A stretch of 64,000 nt of DNA from Brevundimonas subvibrioides (GCA_002280475.1 NCEB01000009.1:46640-110639); one strand, 5' to 3'; shown: positions 1 to 9,157, counted from the first letter of the stretch. Numbers and translations are program-made. The notes: generated by a model not told the origin, from the sequence alone.

Positions 1-990
1 GCCGGGATCACCCGCGACTCGATCTCGGTCGACTGGGAATACGAGGGCCGCAACATCCGTCTGGTCGACACGGCCGGGATGCGCAGGAAGGCCCGCGTTC
101 AGGAAAAGCTGGAGAAGCTGTCGGTCGCCGACACCATCCGCGCCATCACCTTCGCCGAGGTGGTCGTTCTGGTGATGGACAAGGACAACGCCTTCGACGT
201 CCAGGACCTGCAGTTGGCCGATCTGGTCGAGCGCGAGGGCCGGGCCCTGGTCTATGTCGCCGCCAAATGGGATCTGGAAGAGGAACCCCAGGCCAAGCTG
301 GCCGAACTGAGCCGCATGGCCGAGGACAAGCTGCCCCAGCTGAAGGGATCGCCGTTCGTGGCCCTGTCGTCCCACTCCGGGCGCGGCATCGAGCGGCTGA
401 TGCCCGCCATCCTGAAGGCGCACGACACCTGGTCGGTCAAGGTCAAGACCAAGGACCTGAACGACTGGCTGGCTCTGGCCACCCAGCGGCACCCGCCGCC
501 CGCCGTCGACGGCAAGCGGATCAAGACGAAGTACATGGCGCAGACCAAGGCCCGGCCGCCGACCTTCGTGCTGTTCGCCAGCCGGGGCGGGGCCCTGCCG
601 GACCACTACATCCGTTACCTGACCAATTCGCTGCGCGAGAGCTTCGATCTGCCGGGCGTGCCCCTGCGGCTGACCATCAAGGGCGGCTCGGAGAACCCCT
701 ATGCGGCCGGCGGCGCCAAGTCCGGGCCCGAGCGCTACAAGGGCGACGCCAAGACCGCGCCGCGAAAGGTCCGCAAGAAGGACGAGGAAGAGAGCCGCCT
801 GCCCGGCAAGGCGCTGGAGCAGAAGAAGACGCGCGTGGCCAAACCGCGTGTCATCGGGGCGGTGAAATCCAGCGCGTCGAAGAAGGCCGGGTCCTCGGTC
901 GCGATCCAGAAGGGCGCGCGCGGGGGGGCCCGTCAGGTCAGCCGCTCCGGCCGCGTCCGCACGGGCCAGAAACACGCGCCAAAGAAATAG
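1..990 (+). CDS. der: Ribosome-assembly GTPase Der (EngA), 3' part only
   Basis: Der is a two-GTPase-domain protein that helps mature the 50S subunit. The frame is open from base 1, so the gene starts outside the window and about 329 C-terminal residues are visible. They open inside the second GTPase domain with the G2 region AGITRDS, then the G3 motif DTAG near residue 23. The G4 position reads AAKWD where the family normally has NKxD. A KH-like domain follows to about residue 235. The last ~95 residues are a Lys/Arg/Ser/Ala-rich tail that looks disordered and RNA-binding. The gene converges on dnaB with 6 bases between the stop codons. Family assignment is firm; the effect of the altered G4 residue is unknown. 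Confidence 0.93.
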   Translation, partial: AGITRDSISVDWEYEGRNIRLVDTAGMRRKARVQEKLEKLSVADTIRAITFAEVVVLVMDKDNAFDVQDLQLADLVEREGRALVYVAAKWDLEEEPQAKLAELSRMAEDKLPQLKGSPFVALSSHSGRGIERLMPAILKAHDTWSVKVKTKDLNDWLALATQRHPPPAVDGKRIKTKYMAQTKARPPTFVLFASRGGALPDHYIRYLTNSLRESFDLPGVPLRLTIKGGSENPYAAGGAKSGPERYKGDAKTAPRKVRKKDEEESRLPGKALEQKKTRVAKPRVIGAVKSSASKKAGSSVAIQKGARGGARQVSRSGRVRTGQKHAPKK

Positions 991-996
991 GCGGCC

Positions 997-2484
997 CTAC
1001 TCCGGGATGTCGCGGAAGTTTCCGTAGCGACCGCTGTGGGCCAGGTTGCCGAATTTGGTCGTATCGGAATCGAAGCTCAGCTTGACGATGCCGATCGGGC
1101 CATGCCGCTGCTTGCCGATGACGACCTCGGCGACGCCGCGCAGCAGGTCCATCTCCTCCTGCCACTTCAGATGCTCTTCGGAGCCCTCGCGCGGTTCGGC
1201 CCGTTCCTTGTAGTAGCTCTCGCGGTAGACGAACATAACGCAGTCGGCGTCCTGCTCGATCGATCCGGACTCGCGCAGGTCCGACAGCTGGGGCCGCTTG
1301 TCCTCGCGGTTCTCCACCTGACGCGACAGCTGCGACAGGGCGACGATCGGAACGTTCAGCTCCTTGGCCAGGGCCTTCAGGCCGCCGGTGATCTCCGACA
1401 CCTCCTGCACCCGGTTCTTCTGGCCGTTGCCCTCGCCCACGGTGATCAGCTGCAGGTAGTCGACGATGATCAGATCGAGCCCCTGTTCAGCGCGTTTCAG
1501 GCGGCGCGCGCGGGCGGCGAGCTTGGAGATCGCCAGGCCGCCGGTGGCGTCGATGTAGAGAGGGCTCTCGCCGATCTCGATAGCGGCGTCGCGCACCTTG
1601 CCGAAGTCGGCGGCGTCGATCTCGCCCTTCCTCAGCCGATCGGACGAGACGCCCGATGCGTCGGCCAGGATCCGCATCGCCAGCTGTTCGGCGCTCATTT
1701 CCAGGCTGAAGAAGGCGACGACCCCGCCCGAAACCGTCTTTCGCCCGTCCGGCGTCGGCTCCCAGCGATAGTTGCGGGCCACGTTGAAGGCGATGTTGGT
1801 CGCCAGCGCCGTCTTGCCCATCGACGGACGGCCCGCGAGGATCAAGAGGTCGGAAGGATAGAGGCCGCCCAGCTTCTGATCCAGGTCGTCCAGATGGGTG
1901 GCCAGGCCCGCCAGCTTGCCGTCACGCTGATAGGCCTCTCCGGCCATCTGGACGGCGCCGGCCAGCGCCGTCGAGAAGCTGACGAAGCCGGAGGAGGGGG
2001 CCCCGGTCTCAGCCAGCGAATACAGCGTCAGCTCCGCCTGTTCGATCTGTTCGATGGCGGGCGTCTCGGGATCGGGCGCCTCCTTGATGATGTCGCCGCC
2101 GATACGGATCAGGTCGCGACGCAGCGCCAGGTCATAGACGACGCGCGCATAGTCCGGGGCGTTCGCCCCGGGCGGGGCGCGGTCCATCAGGTCGGCGAGA
2201 TAGCGCAGGCCGCCGAACTCGGCGAAGGCCGGGTCCTGCTTGAACCTTTCCATCAGGATCGTCGGCTCGGCCAGCAGGCCCTGGCGGATGTGATCCTCGA
2301 TCGCGTCGTACAGGCGCTGGTGGAAGGGCTCGTAGAAATGCGAGCCGCGCAGCCTATCGGACAGTCTTTCGAAGACCGCGTTGTCGAACATCAGCGCGCC
2401 CAGCAGCGCCTGCTCGGCCTCCAGGTTGTGAGGCAGGGACGGGATCGAGACGGTGTCGGCGGAGATGGGGGCGTAGGCGTTCAT
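997..2484 (-). CDS. dnaB: Replicative DNA helicase DnaB
   Basis: Hexameric 5'-3' helicase that unwinds DNA at the replication fork and binds primase. The 495-residue product has the N-terminal DnaB domain (PHNLEAEQALLGALMFDN near residue 18), a linker, and a RecA-like C-terminal domain with Walker A GRPSMGKTALA near residue 217 and Walker B LIIVDYLQL near residue 338. The late motif LSQLSRQVENR is also typical. Length matches the family and no intein or insertion is seen. The start is the ATG at 2484. It lies downstream of a small secreted protein on the same strand, 123 bases away, so its own promoter probably sits in that gap. Confidence 0.96.
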   Translation of the reverse strand: MNAYAPISADTVSIPSLPHNLEAEQALLGALMFDNAVFERLSDRLRGSHFYEPFHQRLYDAIEDHIRQGLLAEPTILMERFKQDPAFAEFGGLRYLADLMDRAPPGANAPDYARVVYDLALRRDLIRIGGDIIKEAPDPETPAIEQIEQAELTLYSLAETGAPSSGFVSFSTALAGAVQMAGEAYQRDGKLAGLATHLDDLDQKLGGLYPSDLLILAGRPSMGKTALATNIAFNVARNYRWEPTPDGRKTVSGGVVAFFSLEMSAEQLAMRILADASGVSSDRLRKGEIDAADFGKVRDAAIEIGESPLYIDATGGLAISKLAARARRLKRAEQGLDLIIVDYLQLITVGEGNGQKNRVQEVSEITGGLKALAKELNVPIVALSQLSRQVENREDKRPQLSDLRESGSIEQDADCVMFVYRESYYKERAEPREGSEEHLKWQEEMDLLRGVAEVVIGKQRHGPIGIVKLSFDSDTTKFGNLAHSGRYGNFRDIPE

Positions 2485-2607
2485 CGGGTTAACGCTTACC
2501 TGTCGCAGCCCCCTGCGACAGTCCCGGACGCACCCTTGGCCGGGGATCGAATCGGTCGTGCTGTGGACCGCTGGAAAATCCCTAGGCGGATCAGTTGCGG
2601 AGGCGCG

Positions 2608-2988
2608 TCAGGCCGCCGGGCAGGGATAGCGGGACGCCAGCCAGCCGCGGATCCCGTCCGTCGGGGTCATCTGACGGCGGCGGGTTTGGGGAATGGCGTT
2701 CAGGTAATCCAATAGCTGGCGCGGGTTCATCTGGATGCGCTCGGGCGGGCAGGCAGGCGGGGTTCGGCCGGCCGCGCGGGCGGTGCGGACTTCGATGCTG
2801 ACGGCGGACATGGAGGCGTTGAACTCCCGCACCAGTCTTCGGGCGTCCGAGCGGATGGCCGAGGTCGGGTTCAGCGGAATGCGATTCGCCTCGGTGACGA
2901 AGGTGTCCAGGGTCCGCGTCTGCGCGCTCGCCGATACGGCGCACGCGAGCAGGGACGCCGTCGCGACGGCGGCAAGAATGAGTTTCAT
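2608..2988 (-). CDS. Small secreted protein, Rap1a/Tai-like C-terminus
   Basis: A 126-residue protein of unknown function. The ATG at 2988 is preferred over the upstream start because it places a clean signal peptide first (hydrophobic LILAAVATASLLACAVSA, cleavage expected after the ASA near residue 20). The mature part has two cysteines: one in the CPPERIQM segment and one at the C-terminal YPCPA. The order Cys, then Q-L-L-x-Y-L, then a helix, then a Cys at the end resembles small periplasmic Rap1a/Tai immunity-type domains, but that is only a pattern match by eye. It lies between dnaB and a TonB receptor, and neither neighbour suggests a role. Confidence 0.6.
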   Translation of the reverse strand: MKLILAAVATASLLACAVSASAQTRTLDTFVTEANRIPLNPTSAIRSDARRLVREFNASMSAVSIEVRTARAAGRTPPACPPERIQMNPRQLLDYLNAIPQTRRRQMTPTDGIRGWLASRYPCPAA

Positions 2989-3108
2989 GGGTCCCCCGGG
3001 GTTCTGACCCGACCTTTGCAGCGGCGCACCACGGCGAATCCAAGGCGCGACCATGAAAACGGCGCGAGGATCGCTCCCCGCGCCGTCGTCAGTCGGTTGT
3101 TCGCCTGG

Positions 3109-5577
3109 TCAGAAGCTGTAGCTCAGGCGGCCGTAAACGAAGCGCCCGTTGAAGCCGTAGGGCGAGAACTGCGGGAAGCCGACCGATCCCGTAGGCGGGT
3201 TCAGGTTCGCCGGGGTGAAGTTCGGATATTCGTCGAACAGGTTGTTCACGCCGAACGCGGCGGTCACGCCGATCGGGAACTCATAGCGGCCTTCCACATC
3301 GACCAGGGTGTCGTCGCCGGTCTCATAGTCCAGGGCGGACGCGTTGTTGGCGATCAGCACGCTGTCGTAATAGGTCGCCCGCGCCGTGGCGGAGAAGTCG
3401 CCCAGGGACCAGTCCACCGAACCGACGATCTTGGACGACGGCGTCCCTTCCTCGAAGGCGAGGATGTTGGACCGGTCGAACAGGAAGTTCGGCGAGACGG
3501 GGATCGACACGACCGGCACGCCCGGCACCGAGTCGACCGAGGTGTCGTTGAAGTTCCCGGCCAGCGTCAGGTCGAAGCGGCCCGCGGTGTCGGTGTCGAG
3601 CCGATAGCGGCCGACGATGTCGATGCCCTGGGTGGTCGTCTCCAGGCCGTTGGTGAAGAAGCGGGCCGAGGACACGCCCAGAGGCTGGATGATGCCCAGG
3701 ACCGCCGCGGTGGTCGCCGCCGACTGGCTGGGGCGGGTCGGGCCGAGGTTCTCGGACAGGATGATCCGGTCCTCGATCTCGATCTGATAGGCGTCGATGG
3801 TCAGCTCGAACGGCCCGCTGCGGAAGACGGCTCCCAGCGAGTAGTTGACCGACTCTTCCGGCTCCAGGTCCCGGGCCCCCAGGGCGATCGACACCGGATC
3901 GTCGACGCGGAAAGTGCCCGACTGGATCAGGTTGGTCACCGGCACGCCGCCCACGACCGTCGTGACCAGATTGGTCGCGATGTAGCTGAAGTACTGCTGC
4001 TGGAGCGCCGGGGCCCGGAAGCCGGTCGAGACCGCGCCACGCAGGGCGAAGGCCGGCGAGAAGTCATAGCGCGCCGAGACCTTGCCGGTCAGGGTGTCGC
4101 CGAAGTCGCTGTAGTCCTCGTAGCGCGCGGCCACGCCGAACGTCAGGGCCTCGGTCAGATTGCCCTCGATGTCGACATAGGCCCCGATGTTGCTGCGATC
4201 GCGCTGGGTCGCGTTGGCAGGGCTGAACCCGGGGAAGCCTTGGGAACCGCCCGTCGCGCTGCTTCCCGGCACACGGATGTAGGACGCCTGCTGGCCCGCG
4301 GTCTGCTGGAAGTCCTCGTTGCGGTACTCCACGCCGAAGGCGAGGTTGACCGGCTCGGCCAGGCCGATGTCGAGGGGGCGGACGCCATCGACGGCGAAGG
4401 TCGCCTGTTCGTACACCAGCCCCCCGGCGCGGAAGCTGCGGAGCGAGGCCGCGCCGAAAGAGGCGTTGATGGAGTTCTCGACCCGGTAATCCAGGGCGTT
4501 GCGACCCCAGCTGGCCGAGATATCCCAGTCAATACCCCAGGCCGGACCGCGGAAGCCGCCAAACAGGTTGTAGTCGTTGATGTGGGTCTCGATCAGCGGC
4601 AGGAAGCCGTTGGGGTAGACCGACAGCACGTTGTTGGAATTGTTGAAGGCGCGCGCCGTCGCCGCCGACGAGCTGTCCTTGTCCACCACGCCGCCGAAAG
4701 CATAGACCTCCCAGCCCGCATCGAGCGGGTTGCCGAGGTTGAACCACAAGGAGCGCGACTCGACCTCGGGATCGCCGAAGCGACCCAGGACCGTCGTGGT
4801 CGAGCCGGTCGGCGTGGCGGCGGGCGTGGCATAGTCGGATCGGTTGGTCGGATCGCGCCGCTGCAACTCGCCCGAGAGGGTCAGGAAGCCGTCGTCGTAG
4901 AACGGAAGGCCGATCCAGCCGGCGACCGAGACCTGCTCGCCGTCGCTCCGGCTGTGCGAGCCTCGCGCTGTGTCGAAATCGGTTTCATAGCGGCCGTAGT
5001 TCACGGTGACGTTCCCGCCACTGTTCGCTTCGCGCAGGCGCAGGTTCACGACGCCGGCGATGGCGTCGGAACCATACTGCGCCGAGGCACCGTCACGCAG
5101 CACCTCGACCGAGCCGAGTGTCACCGACGGAATGGTGTTCAGGTCGAAGGCGGCGGCGCCACGACCCAGGCTTCCGTTGACATTGACCAGGGCGCTGATG
5201 TGGCCGCGCTGGCCGTTGATCAGCACGAGGGTCTGATCAGGCGCGAGGCCACGCAGGGTGGCGGGGCGAACGTGGTCCGAGCCGTCCGAAATGGCCGGGC
5301 GCGGGAAATTGATCGAGGGCGCAGAGGCGGACAGTGCGGCGGCCAGTTCGGTGCCTGTGCCCTGGCGGGTCAGGACCTCGCCAGAGATCACGTCGACCGG
5401 CGCGATGGTGTCCAGCCGCGTCCGGCCGACGGTGCGGGTGCCGGTGACGACGATCTCGTCGACCGTGGTCGCGTCGTCCTGGGGCGCGCTCTGCGCGAAG
5501 GCGGGCGCGGCCATGCAACTGAGGGCGACCACCGAGGCGAAGCCGAGGAGGTGGGCGCGGGACGTTCTGTGGGTCAT
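3109..5577 (-). CDS. TonB-dependent outer-membrane receptor
   Basis: A 22-stranded barrel with an N-terminal plug that takes up large or scarce nutrients using TonB energy. The start chosen is the ATG at 5577 because it is followed at once by a signal peptide (SVVALSCMAAPAFA) and the TonB box-like stretch DEIVVTGTR; the longer upstream frame has no signal. The 822-residue product has a plug domain (GLAPDQTLVLINGQRG, then GSVEVLRDGASAQYGSDAI near residue 170), barrel repeats, and the terminal GRLSYSF ending in Phe, as outer-membrane proteins do. The substrate cannot be read from sequence. A 19-bp perfect palindrome lies 91 bases upstream of the start and is a candidate operator. Confidence 0.92.
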   Translation of the reverse strand: MTHRTSRAHLLGFASVVALSCMAAPAFAQSAPQDDATTVDEIVVTGTRTVGRTRLDTIAPVDVISGEVLTRQGTGTELAAALSASAPSINFPRPAISDGSDHVRPATLRGLAPDQTLVLINGQRGHISALVNVNGSLGRGAAAFDLNTIPSVTLGSVEVLRDGASAQYGSDAIAGVVNLRLREANSGGNVTVNYGRYETDFDTARGSHSRSDGEQVSVAGWIGLPFYDDGFLTLSGELQRRDPTNRSDYATPAATPTGSTTTVLGRFGDPEVESRSLWFNLGNPLDAGWEVYAFGGVVDKDSSSAATARAFNNSNNVLSVYPNGFLPLIETHINDYNLFGGFRGPAWGIDWDISASWGRNALDYRVENSINASFGAASLRSFRAGGLVYEQATFAVDGVRPLDIGLAEPVNLAFGVEYRNEDFQQTAGQQASYIRVPGSSATGGSQGFPGFSPANATQRDRSNIGAYVDIEGNLTEALTFGVAARYEDYSDFGDTLTGKVSARYDFSPAFALRGAVSTGFRAPALQQQYFSYIATNLVTTVVGGVPVTNLIQSGTFRVDDPVSIALGARDLEPEESVNYSLGAVFRSGPFELTIDAYQIEIEDRIILSENLGPTRPSQSAATTAAVLGIIQPLGVSSARFFTNGLETTTQGIDIVGRYRLDTDTAGRFDLTLAGNFNDTSVDSVPGVPVVSIPVSPNFLFDRSNILAFEEGTPSSKIVGSVDWSLGDFSATARATYYDSVLIANNASALDYETGDDTLVDVEGRYEFPIGVTAAFGVNNLFDEYPNFTPANLNPPTGSVGFPQFSPYGFNGRFVYGRLSYSF

Positions 5578-5667
5578 GTTCAATCCTGATGCCGTGAGCC
5601 AACGCACATGCGCTGGCGTGCCGTATGTCGGCCCCCAGCCGGAGCCGACGATTGGCGCGCGTTTGGC

Positions 5668-5686
5668 GACGCAAGAATCTTGCGTC
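5668..5686. promoter_or_regulatory. Perfect 19-bp palindrome upstream of TonB receptor
   Basis: Arms GACGCAAGA and TCTTGCGTC are exact reverse complements around one central A. The site lies 91 bases before the receptor start codon on the minus strand. Size and symmetry suit a dimeric repressor such as a Fur or LacI-type protein, but the regulator is not identifiable from the site alone. Confidence 0.45.
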
Positions 5687-5853
5687 CTGCGTCGCGGTCG
5701 CGCGTCCGATTGGAAGCTGTGTCGTCCGATGAGCATGCGCAAGCAAGCGACATGCGAACACGGCTCGTTCGTTGCATTTTTGACATAGTTCAGATCGAGC
5801 GCGCCGGCATCGGTGTCTCACCGGCCCGAGTGCCCGGACGCCCGGACATCGAA

Positions 5854-5882
5854 AAGGGCGCGCCCCGCTGGAGCGCGCCCTT
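5854..5882 (-). terminator. Terminator of the rpsF-rpsR-rplI operon
   Basis: A perfect 10-bp stem (AAGGGCGCGC with GCGCGCCCTT) and a 9-base loop, 43 bases past the rplI stop. Read on the minus strand the 3' arm runs into a short T run (CTTTTC), as expected for an intrinsic terminator. Confidence 0.8.
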
Positions 5883-5925
5883 CAAGATTTCGACGTGGCG
5901 GCCGAAGCCGTCGCGCGTCCCCGGA

Positions 5926-6510
5926 TCAGGCCTCGGAGCCGAGACCGTCCTGCTGGCCGGCGCCGCCCTCGACCATGTCGCGGGCCTGTTCGGCGGCGGC
6001 GTTGCGATCTTCGTCGTAGGCCGACTTGATCACGTCCTCGCCCTTGGCCTGACGCTCGGCCTCGTCGGCCGAACGGGCGATGTTGATCTTGACCGTGGCC
6101 GAGACCTCGGCGTGCAGGCGCACGACGACTTCGTGGACGCCCAACGTCTTGATCGCGGTGTTGAGCGCGATCTGGCTGCGCTCGACCTTGCCGCCTTCGG
6201 CCTGGATGGCCTCGGAGACGTCGCGACCGGCGACCGATCCGTAGAGCTGACCGGTTTCGCCGGCCTGGCGGATCATGACGTAGGTCTGGCCGTCGATCTT
6301 GTCGGCGACCTTCTGGGCCTCGGCCTTGTTCTTCTCGTTGCGGGCCTCGATGGCGGCGCGGTCGAGTTCGAACTTCTCCAGGTTCTTGGAGGTGGCGCGA
6401 AGGGCCTTTTCCCGCGGCAGCAGGAAGTTGCGGGCGAAGCCGTCCTTGACGGTGACGACGTCGCCGATGGCGCCGAGGTTCTCGACGCGTTCGAGCAGAA
6501 CGACCTTCAT
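5926..6510 (-). CDS. rplI: 50S ribosomal protein L9
   Basis: L9 binds 23S rRNA at the base of the L1 stalk and spans toward neighbouring ribosomes. The 194-residue product opens with MKVVLLERVENLGAIGD and the signature GDVVTVKDGFARNFLLP at residues 16-32, then the long connecting helix and the C-terminal domain. It is longer than E. coli L9 (149 residues): the tail after about residue 150 is acidic and Ala/Glu/Asp-rich, as often seen in Caulobacterales. It is the last gene of the operon, starting one base before the rpsR stop region, and is followed by a strong terminator. Confidence 0.96.
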   Translation of the reverse strand: MKVVLLERVENLGAIGDVVTVKDGFARNFLLPREKALRATSKNLEKFELDRAAIEARNEKNKAEAQKVADKIDGQTYVMIRQAGETGQLYGSVAGRDVSEAIQAEGGKVERSQIALNTAIKTLGVHEVVVRLHAEVSATVKINIARSADEAERQAKGEDVIKSAYDEDRNAAAEQARDMVEGGAGQQDGLGSEA

Positions 6511-6511
6511 C

Positions 6512-6805
6512 TTACTTCACCACATAAGGCAGGAGGGCCAGATAGCGGGCGCGCTTGATGGCCTTGGCCAGTTCGCGCTGCTTGATCTGGGACACGGCGG
6601 TGATGCGCGAGGGCACGATCTTGCCGCGTTCGGAAATGTAACGCTGGAGCAGCTTGACGTCCTTGTAGTCGATCTTCGGCGCGCCTTCGCCCGAGAACGG
6701 GCAGGTCTTGCGACGACGATTGAAGGGACGACGGCCACCGCCGGAGGCGTTGACGGGTGTGCCGGGCGTGTTGCCCGAGGCGGATGCGGAATAGGTGTCG
6801 GACAT
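6512..6805 (-). CDS. rpsR: 30S ribosomal protein S18
   Basis: S18 pairs with S6 on the platform of the small subunit. The 97-residue product has a variable, Gly/Ser-rich N-terminus (residues 1-28) followed by the conserved core [28 protein letters not shown] and the C-terminal [11 protein letters not shown] Shine-Dalgarno-like AAGGGATCA precedes the ATG at 6805. The gene lies between rpsF (15-base gap) and rplI (1-base gap), the usual order. Confidence 0.96.
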   Translation of the reverse strand: MSDTYSASASGNTPGTPVNASGGGRRPFNRRRKTCPFSGEGAPKIDYKDVKLLQRYISERGKIVPSRITAVSQIKQRELAKAIKRARYLALLPYVVK

Positions 6806-6820
6806 ATCTGTGATCCCTTC

Positions 6821-7204
6821 TTACGCGGCCACTTCGGCGTCTTCACGCGGCGTGCGCTCGCGATCGCGCTCACGCTCGCGCTCGCGGCGGGCCAAGAGCG
6901 GCGACAGCTCCAGGTCCAGCTCCTCGACGCGGACGGTCAGCCAGCGCAGAACGTCCTCATTGATGCCCAGCTGACGCTCGACCTCAGCCATGGCGGCGGG
7001 CGGGCAGTCGATGGCCAGCAGCGAATAGTGCGCCTTGCGGTTCTTCTTGACCCGATAGGTCAGGTTCCTGAGACCCCAGTACTCGATCTTGGCGACGGTG
7101 CCGCCGCCGGCCACGATCAGGTCCTTGATGGTGTCGTTCAGGGCTTCGGCCTGTTGCGCGCTGATATCCTGGCGCGACATGACCGTGTGCTCGTAAAGAG
7201 CCAT
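6821..7204 (-). CDS. rpsF: 30S ribosomal protein S6
   Basis: First gene of the S6-S18-L9 operon. The 127-residue product starts [15 protein letters not shown] and shows the S6 signature [18 protein letters not shown] at about residues 44-61. The C-terminal 25 residues are an Arg/Glu-rich tail. In E. coli, RimK adds Glu residues to S6; whether that happens here cannot be seen. The start at 7204 faces fabD across a 251-base gap that must hold both promoters. Confidence 0.96.
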   Translation of the reverse strand: MALYEHTVMSRQDISAQQAEALNDTIKDLIVAGGGTVAKIEYWGLRNLTYRVKKNRKAHYSLLAIDCPPAAMAEVERQLGINEDVLRWLTVRVEELDLELSPLLARRERERERDRERTPREDAEVAA

Positions 7205-7455
7205 AGAGCAGTCTCCCTTGTGGGGCGTCGGCGCGGACGGACCGGGTTAAAGTCCAAATCCACGATGGATCCCGAGGCGGCGGCCGGGAGGACTTCCCGA
7301 ACCCTTTGGAGTTCCGCTCCGGGACCGAAGCCCTGGAAAGCGGGCGCATATAGGGGAAAAGGGGGCCAGTAGCAACCGGTGGGCCGTCCAGCTTGCCGAG
7401 GTCCTTCAACCGGCCTACCCCTCCGCGCTTCTGACAACCCTTTACGGACCCACTC

Positions 7456-8406
7456 ATGACCCTCGCCCTCCTGTTCCCCGGCCAAGGCAGCCAGGCGGTC
7501 GGCATGGGGGCGGCGCTGGCCGACGCCTTCGCCTCGGCGCGCGAGGTGTTCGCCGAAGTGGATCAGTCGCTGGGGCAGGACCTGTCGGGCCTGATGCGGA
7601 ACGGGCCCGAGGATCAGCTGACCCTGACCGAGAACGCCCAGCCGGCCCTGATGGCGGTGTCGCTGGCGGTGATTCGCGTGCTGGACAAGGAGTTCGGGGT
7701 CGGCTTGGACCGAGCGGGCTTCGTCGCCGGACATTCGCTGGGCGAGTATTCGGCGCTGGCGGCCGTGGGCGCGCTGTCGCTGAGCGACACGGCGCGTCTG
7801 CTGAAGCTGCGCGGTCAGGCCATGCAGCGGGCGGTGCCGGTCGGACAGGGGGCGATGGCCTCGCTGATCGGGCCCAAGACGGATCTGGCCCTGGCCGAGG
7901 CCGCCGCTGCGGCGGGTGCCGAAGTCGGGGTCTGCGTCGTGGCCAACGACAATAACAACGGCAATGTGGTCATCTCCGGCGAGAAGGCCGCTGTGGATCG
8001 CGCCATCGAGAAGGCCAAGGAACTTGGGGCGCGGGCGATCCCGCTGAACGTCTCGGCGCCCTTCCACTGTCCGCTGATGCAACCGGCCGCAGACGAGATG
8101 GCGACGGCCCTGGCAGCGGCGGCGCTGAATGCGCCGTTTGTGCCAGTGGTGGCCAACGTCACCGCTCGGCCCGAGCGGGACGCCGACACGATCCGCCGCC
8201 TGCTGGTCGAACAGGTCACGGGCCGGGTGCGCTGGCGCGAATCGATGGAATGGATGGCGACGCAGGGAGGCGTCACCCGCTTCGTCGAGATCGGCTCGGG
8301 CAAGGTGCTGACCGGCATGGCCAAGCGGATCGCGCCCGACGCCGAAAGCCTGGCGCTCAACACGCCCGAAGACATCGCGGCGTTTGCCGCCTCGCTGGCG
8401 CAGTAA
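7456..8406 (+). CDS. fabD: Malonyl-CoA:ACP transacylase FabD
   Basis: Moves the malonyl group from CoA to acyl carrier protein, feeding fatty-acid elongation in the cytoplasm. The 316-residue product has the N-terminal FPGQGSQ motif (residues 6-12), the nucleophile elbow GHSLGEYSALAA near residue 95, and FHCPLM with the catalytic His near residue 202. Length fits the family. It starts 251 bases from the divergent ribosomal operon and is followed 10 bases later by fabG, so the two are probably co-transcribed. Confidence 0.96.
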   Translation: MTLALLFPGQGSQAVGMGAALADAFASAREVFAEVDQSLGQDLSGLMRNGPEDQLTLTENAQPALMAVSLAVIRVLDKEFGVGLDRAGFVAGHSLGEYSALAAVGALSLSDTARLLKLRGQAMQRAVPVGQGAMASLIGPKTDLALAEAAAAAGAEVGVCVVANDNNNGNVVISGEKAAVDRAIEKAKELGARAIPLNVSAPFHCPLMQPAADEMATALAAAALNAPFVPVVANVTARPERDADTIRRLLVEQVTGRVRWRESMEWMATQGGVTRFVEIGSGKVLTGMAKRIAPDAESLALNTPEDIAAFAASLAQ

Positions 8407-8416
8407 GGAGAAAGCC

Positions 8417-9157
8417 ATGTTCGACCTGACGGGCAAGACCGCCCTTGTGACCGGGGCCACCGGCGGCATCGGTGGTGCCATCGCCCGCGCTCTTCATGCT
8501 CAGGGCGCGACCGTCGTCCTGTCCGGCACGCGCGAGGCGGTGCTGGCCGAGATCGCCGGCGAACTGGGCGAGCGGGCCTTCGTCGCCGCCGCCAACCTGT
8601 CGGATGCCGCCTCGGTCGACGGTCTGGTGGGCCGGGCCGAAGAGGTCGCGGGCGCGCCGCTGGACATCCTGGTGGCCAACGCCGGGATCACCAGGGACGG
8701 CCTGCTGCTGCGCATGAAAGACGAGGATTTCCAGTCGGTGCTGACTGTCAATCTGGAGAGCTATTTCCGTCTGAGCCGCGCCGCGCTGAAGGGCATGATG
8801 AAACGCCGGGTCGGGCGGATCATCGGCATCACCTCCGTCGTCGGGGTGACCGGCAACGGCGGCCAGACCAACTACGCGGCGTCCAAGGCCGGCATGATCG
8901 GATTCTCCAAATCGCTGGCCCAGGAAGTCGGCAGCCGAGGCGTGACGGTCAACTGCATCGCCCCGGGTTTCATCGCTTCGCCCATGACCGACGTGCTGAA
9001 CGAGCAGCAGCGCGAGGGCATCCTGAGGAACATCCCCGCCGGGCGCCTGGGCGAGGGACCGGAGATCGCTGCCGCCGCCGTCTATCTGGCCTCCGACGAG
9101 GCCGCCTACGTCACCGGGCAAACGCTGCACGTCAACGGCGGGATGGCGATGATCTGA
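8417..9157 (+). CDS. fabG: 3-oxoacyl-ACP reductase FabG
   Basis: NADPH-dependent reduction of 3-oxoacyl-ACP in the elongation cycle. The ATG at 8417 follows TAAGGAG, which also contains the fabD stop; upstream in-frame starts lie inside fabD and were not used. The 246-residue product is a classical short-chain dehydrogenase: nucleotide-binding TGATGGIG near residue 12, NAG near residue 88, catalytic Ser in ITSVVGVTG, and the Y-x3-K pair in NYAASKAG. The C-terminal YVTGQTLHVNGGMAM is typical of FabG. Its stop overlaps the next start as ATGA. Confidence 0.96.
   Translation: MFDLTGKTALVTGATGGIGGAIARALHAQGATVVLSGTREAVLAEIAGELGERAFVAAANLSDAASVDGLVGRAEEVAGAPLDILVANAGITRDGLLLRMKDEDFQSVLTVNLESYFRLSRAALKGMMKRRVGRIIGITSVVGVTGNGGQTNYAASKAGMIGFSKSLAQEVGSRGVTVNCIAPGFIASPMTDVLNEQQREGILRNIPAGRLGEGPEIAAAAVYLASDEAAYVTGQTLHVNGGMAMI

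Larger units (their letters stand above)
5578..5925. other. Intergenic region, TonB receptor to rplI
   Basis: A 348-base gap between the start of the TonB receptor and the stop of rplI. It holds the receptor's upstream region with a 19-bp palindrome at 5668-5686 and the terminator of the ribosomal operon at 5854-5882. A second loose GC/AAGC-rich repeat lies at about 5734-5757. Frames that cross the gap show no recognisable protein, so no gene is called. Confidence 0.6.

Noticed and set aside
1036..2715. A 559-codon plus-strand frame opposite dnaB
   Set aside because: It has the low-complexity composition of a frame shadow and no motif; dnaB on the other strand is unambiguous.
3016..5589. An 857-codon frame on the plus strand opposite the TonB receptor
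   Set aside because: It is Arg/Val/Gly-rich mirror sequence with no domain, while the minus strand encodes a complete receptor. High G+C makes long antisense frames common.
7205..7455. A riboswitch or ribosomal-protein leader in the rpsF/fabD divergent region
   Set aside because: No conserved leader fold could be recognised; only short ordinary inverted repeats are present.
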